DNA of 13,946 bases, from positions 1 through 13,946 of the forward strand of contig JBDHTJ010000140.1 in the NCBI GenBank assembly GCA_039808585.1. The letters run 5' to 3'. Positions 6,124 to 12,149 of this stretch are shown piece by piece. A program made the translations under genes and the position numbers. Source of the DNA: AWTP1-13 sp039808585. GTDB taxonomy: Bacteria; Pseudomonadota; Alphaproteobacteria; Rhizobiales; Hyphomicrobiaceae. How positions within the stretch are numbered: position 1 is the stretch's first letter; the number at the start of each line of letters is the position of its first letter. The notes under the pieces are model-generated. The model searched no databases, was not told the DNA's origin, and was given only the letters and a program-made list of their open reading frames with translations.

Positions 6124-6141
6124 TGTTCCCGAGCGGGAACT
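6124..6141. promoter_or_regulatory. hipBA operator 5 (promoter-distal palindrome)
   Basis: TGTTCCCGAGCGGGAACT, centre 6132.5, 39 bp from operator 4. It matches the consensus at 16 of 18 positions. It ends 7 bases before the last base (stop codon) of the upstream aminotransferase gene, so the array fills the whole gap between the two genes. Confidence 0.7.
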
Positions 6142-6148
6142 TCGCGAG

Positions 6149-7336
6149 CTAAGGCGCGACCTGCTCGCCAAGGTAATTCACCGCCGCCTGGACGCCGCCG
6201 TGGCCATGGGGGATGTGGAGGGCGTGGAGGGCCATTTCGATAGAGGCAAGGGCCCCCAGCAACATCGGCGCGTTGATGTGGCCCATGTGGGCAATGCGGA
6301 AGGCCTTGTTGTGATAGTCGCCGAGGCCCACGCCGAGGGTCAGGCCGCACTTGTCACGGCAGTAGGCGTAGAGCGGCCCAAGCTCCGGTCCATTGAGTTT
6401 CACGCAGGTAATGGAATTGGAGCGTTCGGACGGCTCGGTGATGCTGAAATCCAGCACGCCTTTTTGTGCCCAAACCCCCACAGCGCGACGTGTGGCCTCC
6501 GCCAAAAGCGCGTGCCGGCGGAAGGCTGCGGGAAGCCCCTCGGCCAGCAGCATGTCGAGAGCCTTGCGCAGCGCGAACAGCAGCTGCTCGGGCGGGGTGC
6601 CGCAATACTTTTGATAGTGGATCTCGCCCTCGCGGAAGGTCCAGTCCCAGTAGAGGGTGCGCAGGCCGGCCGACTTATGCGCATCGCGCGCCTTAGCGTT
6701 GGCAGCGACGAAAGCGAGGCCCGGCGGTGTCATGAGGCCCTTCTGCGAGCCGGCCATGGCGACGTCGACGCGCCATGCTTCCATCTCGAACGGCATGCAG
6801 CCGAGCGAGGCGACGGTATCGACCATGAACAGCGCAGGGTGGCCCGCCGCATCGATGGCCTTGCGAATAGCGGGAATGTCGTTGACGACGCCGGACGCGG
6901 TGTCGATCTGCACGACGAGGATGGCCTTGATCTTGTGGCCCTTGTCGGCACGAAGGCAGGCCTCGACGGCTGAGGGGTCTACGGCGCGCTGCCAGGTTCC
7001 CTTCAGCACGTCCACCTCGAGGCCCAGCATGCGGCCCATCTCGCCCCAGCCAACGGCGAAGCGGCCGCTTTCGAGCACGAGGATCTGGTCGCCTTTCGAC
7101 AATGTGTTCGTGAGGGCGGCTTCCCAGCCACCGTGGCCGTTGGCGGCGTAGATGTAGGTGACGGCGTTAGGGGCGGCGAACACGCGCTTGAGGTCGGCAA
7201 GGCAGGTGTCGGTGATGCCGATCATCTCGCCGGAATAGATATCAACCGAATGGCGGTGCATGGCCTGCAGCACCTCGTCCGGCAGGTTCGTCGGACCAGG
7301 GATGGCCAGCAGTTGGCGGCCGTTGCTGACGGTCAT
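6149..7336 (-). CDS. Class V PLP aminotransferase, serine--glyoxylate / alanine--glyoxylate type
   Basis: A complete 395-aa fold-type I, class V aminotransferase. It opens LLAIPGPTNLPDEVLQAM, the family GPT entry. It has YAANGHGGWEAAL (PLP phosphate-binding region), Asp173 in FMVDTVASLG (pairs with the pyridine nitrogen) and the PLP lysine Lys199 in AGSQKGLMTPPGLAFV. This style fits serine--glyoxylate aminotransferase (SgaA), which makes glycine and hydroxypyruvate in the serine cycle of methylotrophs such as Hyphomicrobium, or in glyoxylate detoxification. Alanine--glyoxylate activity cannot be separated by reading. No other serine-cycle gene is in the window, so a methylotrophic role is unproven. 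The start ATG (7334-7336) overlaps the nth stop as ATGA, with AAAGG (complement of 7344-7348) 7 bases upstream, so it is probably co-transcribed from the nth promoter. The operator array of hipBA begins right after its stop, and no clear terminator separates them. Confidence 0.87.
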   Translation of the reverse strand: MTVSNGRQLLAIPGPTNLPDEVLQAMHRHSVDIYSGEMIGITDTCLADLKRVFAAPNAVTYIYAANGHGGWEAALTNTLSKGDQILVLESGRFAVGWGEMGRMLGLEVDVLKGTWQRAVDPSAVEACLRADKGHKIKAILVVQIDTASGVVNDIPAIRKAIDAAGHPALFMVDTVASLGCMPFEMEAWRVDVAMAGSQKGLMTPPGLAFVAANAKARDAHKSAGLRTLYWDWTFREGEIHYQKYCGTPPEQLLFALRKALDMLLAEGLPAAFRRHALLAEATRRAVGVWAQKGVLDFSITEPSERSNSITCVKLNGPELGPLYAYCRDKCGLTLGVGLGDYHNKAFRIAHMGHINAPMLLGALASIEMALHALHIPHGHGGVQAAVNYLGEQVAP

Positions 7337-8139
7337 GTCGCAGCCTTTCGTTGAGATCGTGGATCAGGCGGGGCGCCATCAAACCACTTCTCCGGCGCGT
7401 GGCACAAGTCGGAGATGACGCAGGCGTCGCAGAGCGGCTTGCGGGCCTGACAGACATAGCGGCCATGCAGGATAAGCCAGTGGTGGGCGTGGCGCATGTA
7501 TTCGGGCGGGATGATCTTCAAAAGATCGAGTTCGACGTCGAGCGGTGTCTTGCCCTTGGAAAAATCGAGCCGGTGCGCAAGGCGAAAGACATGCGTGTCG
7601 ACGGCGAGCGTTGGCTCTCCGAAGGCGATGTTGAGCACAACATTTGCCGTCTTGCGGCCGACACCGGGCAGGGCTTCGAGCGCTTCGCGGTCGCGGGGAA
7701 CCTCGCCACCGTGCAGCGCCACCAGCTTCTCGGACAGCGCGATGACGTTTTTCGCCTTGTTGCGGAAGAGGCCGATGGTCTTGATGTGCTCACGCACCTG
7801 CTCCTCGCCCAGCGCCAGCATCTTCTGCGGCGTCTCGGCCGCCTTGAACAAGGCGCGGGTGGCCTTGTTCACTCCCGCGTCCGTCGCCTGGGCGGAGAGG
7901 ACCACGGCGACGAGAAGCGTGAAGGGATTGACGTGTTCGAGTTCGCCCTTGGGCTCGGGGTTGGCCGTGGCGAGGCGGTCGAATATGGCCGCGACGCGGG
8001 CGACGGCGGGCTTGCCCTGGAGGCGTGGCACCTTCACGCGCGGGGCGGATTTCAAGCGGGCCTGCTTGGGCTTTGCCGCGGGAGCGGCCTTTGGCGGCGC
8101 CGCTTTGGAGGCGGCAGTCTTGCTGGAGCGAGGAGGCAT
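7333..8139 (-). CDS. nth: Endonuclease III (DNA glycosylase / AP lyase) Nth
   Basis: Base-excision-repair glycosylase that removes oxidised pyrimidines and nicks AP sites. The 268-aa protein has the helix-hairpin-helix ALPGVGRKTANVV with catalytic Lys163, and Asp181 in AVDTHVFR. The C-terminal [4Fe-4S] loop has Cys230, 237, 240 and 246 in the exact C-x6-C-x2-C-x5-C spacing. The catalytic domain starts near residue 45. The first roughly 40 residues are a disordered Ala/Lys/Pro-rich tail absent from E. coli Nth, probably a DNA-contacting extension. The start ATG 8137-8139 is chosen. An in-frame ATG at 8188-8190 would add 17 residues, and its upstream GGGAA is also only weakly Shine-Dalgarno-like, so the start is uncertain. 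It is the first gene of a two-gene unit with the aminotransferase and is divergent from the DUF2244 gene. Confidence 0.94.
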   Translation of the reverse strand: MPPRSSKTAASKAAPPKAAPAAKPKQARLKSAPRVKVPRLQGKPAVARVAAIFDRLATANPEPKGELEHVNPFTLLVAVVLSAQATDAGVNKATRALFKAAETPQKMLALGEEQVREHIKTIGLFRNKAKNVIALSEKLVALHGGEVPRDREALEALPGVGRKTANVVLNIAFGEPTLAVDTHVFRLAHRLDFSKGKTPLDVELDLLKIIPPEYMRHAHHWLILHGRYVCQARKPLCDACVISDLCHAPEKWFDGAPPDPRSQRKAAT

Positions 8140-8165
8140 GTGCGACGAATTCCCAAGCTGCCGAT

Positions 8166-8193
8166 TTGCGCTGATCCGAAGCCCTGTCATAAA
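8166..8193 (+). promoter_or_regulatory. Weak candidate promoter for the DUF2244-rimM unit
   Basis: TTGCGC (8166-8171), 16 bp, then CATAAA (8188-8193) on the plus strand in the 132-bp divergent gap between nth and the DUF2244 gene. The -10 matches at four of six positions and the -35 at three of six. The leader would be about 70 bases. No convincing minus-strand promoter for nth was seen in the same gap. Confidence 0.25.
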
Positions 8194-8271
8194 TGTTCCC
8201 GGGATGCGACCCGGTTTCGGCCCCGAAGGCCCGACCCGCAGCCGCATGGCCAGCCCGAGATGGAAGCAGGA

Positions 8272-8790
8272 ATGAGCGACACGCGACGCACTGACATAAC
8301 CGCCCCAGATGCTGACGCGCCAGCCTTTCGTGCCGTGCTCAGCCCGCACCGGTCGTTGAGCCCGCGCGCCTTCCTGATCTTCATGCTGGCAGTGGCGGGC
8401 GTGAGCTTCATTGCGGGCCTTGTGTTCGTTGCCATGGGGGCCTGGCCGATCATGGGCTTCTTCGGGCTGGACGTTGGCATCATCTATCTGGCGTTCCAGC
8501 TGAATTACCGGTCGGGCCGGGCGCACGAGGTGGTGGAAATCACGCATGACCGGCTGTCGATCACGCACACGAAACCGTCGGGGCGCAGCGAGGTGTTCGC
8601 CTGCAACCCTTACTGGGCACGGGTGAACATCCGCACGTGGCCGGACGGGCGTACGGATTTGCGCATTCTCTCGCATGGGGCGTCGCACAGTTTCGGGCGC
8701 TTCCTGACGGACGACGAACGGCGGGAATTCGCCGAGGTATTGCGCGGGGCGCTGGTGGCTAATCGCACGGCTGACTTTTCCGGTGTATGA
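8272..8790 (+). CDS. DUF2244 domain-containing membrane protein
   Basis: A 172-aa protein with the layout of the DUF2244 family, whose function is unknown. A hydrophilic N-terminus with PHRSLSPRAF leads into two membrane helices, about residues 37-58 (FLIFMLAVAGVSFIAGLVFV) and 60-80 (the GAWPIMGFFGLDVG stretch onward). A cytoplasmic beta-rich domain follows with HEVVEITHDRLSI and NPYWARVNIR, and near the end SHSFGRFLTDDERREFAEVLRGAL. The start ATG 8272-8274 has GGAAG (8262-8266) 5 bases upstream; an ATG at 8260 would add four residues. The frame is open far upstream through the nth gene, which is a GC-driven shadow. It precedes rimM closely (32 bases, or an ATGA overlap if rimM starts earlier), so the two are probably co-transcribed. 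The family call is from remembered sequence style, not a search. Confidence 0.8.
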   Translation: MSDTRRTDITAPDADAPAFRAVLSPHRSLSPRAFLIFMLAVAGVSFIAGLVFVAMGAWPIMGFFGLDVGIIYLAFQLNYRSGRAHEVVEITHDRLSITHTKPSGRSEVFACNPYWARVNIRTWPDGRTDLRILSHGASHSFGRFLTDDERREFAEVLRGALVANRTADFSGV

Positions 8791-8822
8791 GGGGCGCACC
8801 CACCGTTCGCGGCCTTGAGCGC

Positions 8823-9362
8823 ATGTCAACAAAGGAAAGCCTGGTTCTGCTTGGCCGGATCGCCGGTGCCCATGGCATCCGGGGTGAGGTGATCATCCAT
8901 TCCTATGCCGAGGTGCCTGAGGACATCGGGGCCTATGGCGCCCTGACGGCGCGGGACGGACAACGCACATTCCACATCGAATGGGCGCGCGCTTCGTCCA
9001 AGGGCGTCGTCGCGCGGCTGAAGGGGGTGCGCGACAGGAACGCGGCGGAGGCGCTGAAGGGCACGGAGCTTTACGTGCGGCGGAACCAGTTGCCCGAGCC
9101 GGAGGCGGGTGAGTTCTACGTCAACGACCTGATCGGGATGGAGGCCGTGGACACGAACGGCCAAAAGATCGGGACGGTGATCGCGGCACCGGATTTCGGT
9201 GCCGGCCCGTTGCTGGAAATCCGAAAGCCGCAGTCGACGCAGACAGACCTGATCCCCTTCACCGATGCTTATGTGCCCGAGGTGGACTTGGCAGGGCGGC
9301 GCGTGGTGGTGCGGCCGCTGGCCTTTGCCGAGGACGACAATGCCGAGGCGGGGGAAGAATAA
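8823..9362 (+). CDS. rimM: Ribosome maturation factor RimM
   Basis: A 16S rRNA-processing factor that binds ribosomal protein S19 and helps assemble the 30S head. The 179-aa protein begins VLLGRIAGAHGIRGEVIIHS, the standard RimM N-domain signature (G-x-HG-x-RGE-V). It has the RLKGVRDRNAAEALKGTELYV segment, then the PRC-barrel C-domain with GEFYVNDLIGMEAV, GTVIAAPDFGAGPLLEI and LIPFTDAYVPEVDL. The start ATG 8823-8825 fits the family N-terminus. An in-frame ATG at 8787, overlapping the previous stop as ATGA, would add 12 atypical residues. Neither start has a strong Shine-Dalgarno. Neither rpsP, trmD nor rplS is adjacent, though these commonly accompany rimM; here it follows a DUF2244 gene and precedes an ammonium transporter. 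Confidence 0.94.
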   Translation: MSTKESLVLLGRIAGAHGIRGEVIIHSYAEVPEDIGAYGALTARDGQRTFHIEWARASSKGVVARLKGVRDRNAAEALKGTELYVRRNQLPEPEAGEFYVNDLIGMEAVDTNGQKIGTVIAAPDFGAGPLLEIRKPQSTQTDLIPFTDAYVPEVDLAGRRVVVRPLAFAEDDNAEAGEE

Positions 9363-9443
9363 CCGCCCCCCCGCAGCAACGACAGAAACGGCTGCCGGCG
9401 CAGGCTCTTGCCCTTTCCGGCTCAGCTTTGACTTGACATCGGC

Positions 9444-9457
9444 GGCCAAGCTTTTGC
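9444..9457 (+). promoter_or_regulatory. Candidate sigma-54 (-24/-12) promoter for the ammonium transporter gene
   Basis: GGCCAAGCTTTTGC places the invariant GG (9444-9445) and GC (9456-9457) exactly 10 bases apart, with the TTGC form of the -12 element. Transcription would start near 9469, about 46 bases before the ATG. Sigma-54 control of ammonium transporter genes under nitrogen limitation is well known. No clear NtrC enhancer was found upstream. A nearby TTGACA (9433-9438) has its best -10 (TATACC) 20 bp away, too far for a good sigma-70 promoter. Confidence 0.4.
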
Positions 9458-9514
9458 CTATACCGCAGGCACAAGCCGGACGCGCTCAGCGCGCGCATTC
9501 GATTGGGGGAAGGC

Positions 9515-10765
9515 ATGAGCGAGGTCGAGAAGGGGCTGCAGGGCCTGCAGGCGGGCGCGGACGTGCTGTTCGTGCTGGTGGGGGCCATCCTCGTATTCGC
9601 CATGCACGGAGGGTTTGCCTTCCTCGAGGCCGGCACCGTGCGGCACAAGAACCAGGTGAACGCCCTGTGCAAGATCCTGGTCGATTTCGCCATCTCGACA
9701 CTGTGCTACTTCTTCATCGGCTACGCGGTGGCGTACGGCATCAGCTTCCTGGCCTCGGCAGAAGACATCAGCGGCGGAGCCAAAGGCTTCGAGGCGCAGG
9801 GCTTCTCGCTGGTGAAGTTCTTCTTCCTCGCCACCTTCGCGGCAGCCGTGCCGGCCATCATCTCGGGCGGGATCGCCGAGCGGGCGCGGTTTGCGCCGCA
9901 ATGCGTGGCGACGGCGCTGATCGTGGGCTTGTTCTATCCCTTCTTCGAAGGGCTCGTGTGGAACAAGAATTTCGGGCTGCAGGAGGGCTTTTTCGGCGCG
10001 GTGCTGGGCGCGGAGTTCCATGATTTCGCAGGCTCGATCGTCGTGCACGCCGTCGGCGGCTTCATGGGACTGGCCGCAGTGCGGCAGCTGGGGCCTCGGC
10101 TCGGCCGGTTCGACAAGGGCCGCTCGGTCGGCATCCCGCCCTCGTCCATCCCGTGGCTGGCCATGGGCTCATGGATGCTGTGCGTGGGCTGGTTCGGCTT
10201 CAACGTGATGAGCGCGCAGAGCCTGAAGAGCGTGACGGGCCTCGTCGCCATCAACTCGCTGATGGCGATGTGCGGCGGCATCATCGCGGCGCTGATTGCG
10301 GGCGAGGGCGATCCGGGCTTCATCCACAACGGCGCGCTGGCTGGCCTGGTGGCGGTTTGCGCGGGATCGGACGTGATGCACCCGGTCGGCTCGCTGATCG
10401 TCGGTGGGGCCGCGGGCGTGATCTTCGTCGTGATGTTCCAGGTGGTGGGCGAGAAGCTGAAGGTGGACGACGTGCTGGGCGTGTGGCCGCTGCACGGGCT
10501 GTGCGGCCTATGGGGCGGGATCGCCTGCGGGATCTTCGGGCTCAAGACCTTCGGCGGGATGGGCGGCGTGAGCTTCCTGTCGCAGCTGATCGGCAGCCTG
10601 GGGGGCGCGCTATTCGGGCTCGTCGCCGGTGCCATTGTGTACTGGATCGTCGATACGGTGTTCGGGCTGCGGATGTCGCCTGAGCAAGAGCGGCAGGGGG
10701 CGGACCTTACGGTGCACAAGATCAGCGCCAATCCCGAGGATGATGTGCGCATGGGGCGCGTCTAG
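9515..10765 (+). CDS. Ammonium transporter (Amt family)
   Basis: An inner-membrane Amt/Mep/Rh channel protein of 416 aa, nearly all hydrophobic, consistent with about 11 membrane helices. Family marks: GGFAFLEAGTVRHKNQVN in helix 1-2; SGGIAERARF; DFAGSIVVHAVGG with pore His178 and Asp170; GWFGFN; and WPLHGLCGLWGG with the second pore histidine, His327. This twin-histidine pair is the conserved pore signature. The start ATG 9515-9517 follows the purine-rich GGGGGAAGG (9505-9513); an upstream in-frame TTG (9503) is not needed. It lacks the cleaved signal peptide of E. coli AmtB. A PII gene (glnK), the usual partner, is not adjacent on either side. A sigma-54-like promoter lies upstream. The C-terminal tail ends NPEDDVRMGRV. 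Which Amt subfamily it belongs to cannot be settled by eye. Confidence 0.92.
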   Translation: MSEVEKGLQGLQAGADVLFVLVGAILVFAMHGGFAFLEAGTVRHKNQVNALCKILVDFAISTLCYFFIGYAVAYGISFLASAEDISGGAKGFEAQGFSLVKFFFLATFAAAVPAIISGGIAERARFAPQCVATALIVGLFYPFFEGLVWNKNFGLQEGFFGAVLGAEFHDFAGSIVVHAVGGFMGLAAVRQLGPRLGRFDKGRSVGIPPSSIPWLAMGSWMLCVGWFGFNVMSAQSLKSVTGLVAINSLMAMCGGIIAALIAGEGDPGFIHNGALAGLVAVCAGSDVMHPVGSLIVGGAAGVIFVVMFQVVGEKLKVDDVLGVWPLHGLCGLWGGIACGIFGLKTFGGMGGVSFLSQLIGSLGGALFGLVAGAIVYWIVDTVFGLRMSPEQERQGADLTVHKISANPEDDVRMGRV

Positions 10766-10915
10766 TGCGGCGCACCTGACGCTTGGTCCCCACCCCTCGC
10801 TTCTGCCCTGGGCGGTTGAGGAGCGGCCATTTCCGGCTTGAGGCTGGCGGCGGATCGCGCCATCACTGCGCCCCAGCCGCCGGAGGAGCGGCCCCAAGAC
10901 CGAGGGACGAGCGAC

Positions 10916-12133
10916 ATGAGCGGCTTTCAAGCTGGTTTGGAAGTGCTGGCGACGGGCAAGCTGATCTCGCCTTTCGTGCGGGCCCGGAAACTGCTGGAAG
11001 GAGTGGAGCCGGGCGCGAAGCCCATCGAACTCACCATCGGCGACCCGCGGGAAACGCCGCCCGAGTTCGTGCCGGCAAAGCTGGCGGAGGCCGCGGCATC
11101 TGTTGCGACCTATCCGAAAATCCGCGGCAGTGACGAGCTGAAGGCCTCTATTGCAAACTGGATCGGGCGCAGGTTCAACCTTGCCGGCGTCATGGACCCC
11201 GCCATCGAGATCCTGCCCTGCAACGGCTCGCGCGAAGGCCTGTTCTATGCGGCCATGCCGGCGGCAGGCAGAAAGGCCGGCAAGGGACAGCCGGCCATGC
11301 TGATCGTGAACCCGTTCTACCAGACCTATCTCGGGGCGGCGCTGGCAACCGGGTGCGAACCCGTGATGTTGAATGCCACGTCGGCGACGGGCCACCTGCC
11401 GGATCTCGAGGCGCTGGCGCGCGACCCCGATCTTCTGGCCCGCACGGCGGCACTCTACGTCTGCTCGCCCGCCAACCCGCAAGGGGCGGTGGCGACACCG
11501 GCCTATATCCGGCGGGCACTGGAGATGGCGCGGGCCTTCGACTTCATGCTCTTCTTCGACGAGTGCTATTCGGAGATCTACACGCGCGAGGCCCCTGTCG
11601 GCGCGCTCGAAGTGGCGGCCAAGACGCCGGAGCGCTTCCGCAACCTCGTGGTCTTCAACTCGCTGTCGAAGCGGTCGAACCTGCCGGGCCTGCGCTCGGG
11701 TTTCCTGGCGGGAGACGGTCGCTTCCTGGAGACACTGGCCGAGATCCGCAACATGGTGGCGCCGCAGATGCCGGGGCCGGTGCAGCACGCCTCGGCGGCC
11801 GTGTGGGACGACGATGCCCATGTCGTTCGCATCCGGGAAGCCTACCGGGCCAAATTCGATGTGGCGGATCGGGTGCTGGGAAACCGGTTCGGTTATCGCC
11901 GTCCGGACGGTGGCTTCTTCCTTTGGCTCGACGTGAAACATTTGGGCGGTGCCGAGCAGGCAACGTTAACCCTATGGAAACGCAGCGGTGTCAGGGTCAT
12001 TCCGGGTGCCTATCTGGCAGAACCGGACAGGGCCGGCATCAACCCGGGCAGCGATTATGTTCGCGTCGCCCTGGTGCAGGACCCTGCCCTCATCCAGACG
12101 GCGCTCGAGCGTGTGGTCGAATTCGCGGCGTGA
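10916..12133 (+). CDS. Class I/II PLP aminotransferase, DapC-like (putative N-succinyldiaminopimelate aminotransferase)
   Basis: A complete 405-aa fold-type I aminotransferase. Key residues: YPKIRGSDELKASIANW (family entry), GSREGLF (PLP phosphate region), Asn187 in CSPANPQG, Asp215 and Tyr218 in FFDECYSEIY, the PLP lysine Lys252 in NSLSKRSNLPGLRSGF, and a C-terminal arginine region SDYVRVALV. The SLSKRSNLPGLRSGF and FYQTYLGAAL segments resemble the DapC group, which makes N-succinyl-LL-DAP in the succinylase route to lysine. dapF elsewhere in the window serves the same pathway. Aspartate or other aminotransferase activity remains possible. The start ATG 10916-10918 has GAGGGA (10902-10907) 8 bases upstream. 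It ends only 16 bases before ftsK, so the two are probably co-transcribed. No promoter or terminator is obvious in the 150-bp gap after the ammonium transporter gene. Confidence 0.85.
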   Translation: MSGFQAGLEVLATGKLISPFVRARKLLEGVEPGAKPIELTIGDPRETPPEFVPAKLAEAAASVATYPKIRGSDELKASIANWIGRRFNLAGVMDPAIEILPCNGSREGLFYAAMPAAGRKAGKGQPAMLIVNPFYQTYLGAALATGCEPVMLNATSATGHLPDLEALARDPDLLARTAALYVCSPANPQGAVATPAYIRRALEMARAFDFMLFFDECYSEIYTREAPVGALEVAAKTPERFRNLVVFNSLSKRSNLPGLRSGFLAGDGRFLETLAEIRNMVAPQMPGPVQHASAAVWDDDAHVVRIREAYRAKFDVADRVLGNRFGYRRPDGGFFLWLDVKHLGGAEQATLTLWKRSGVRVIPGAYLAEPDRAGINPGSDYVRVALVQDPALIQTALERVVEFAA

Positions 12134-12149
12134 GTAGCGCGTCAACGGT

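Noticed and set aside
5967..6141. CRISPR-like array (repeats at a regular 39-bp period)
   Set aside because: The repeats are 18-bp near-perfect palindromes with 21-22-base gaps, they vary strongly between copies, no cas gene is near, and they sit in a hipBA promoter. Operators explain them better.
7351..8271. Upstream in-frame extension of the DUF2244 gene through nth
   Set aside because: It lies antisense to Nth. The DUF2244 similarity starts only after the well-supported ATG at 8272.
9433..9464. Sigma-70 promoter TTGACA ... TATACC for the ammonium transporter gene
   Set aside because: The spacer is 20 bp, too long for a good promoter. The overlapping sigma-54 pattern has exact spacing.
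10818..10893. Direct repeat GAGGAGCGGCC at 10818-10828 and 10883-10893 ahead of the DapC-like gene
   Set aside because: It is only 11 bp and low in complexity in GC-rich DNA, with no third copy or symmetry; most likely chance.
10610..11941. Minus-strand 443-codon open frame opposite the amt end and DapC-like gene
   Set aside because: It spans two real plus-strand genes and their gap, and is Arg/His-rich without domains.
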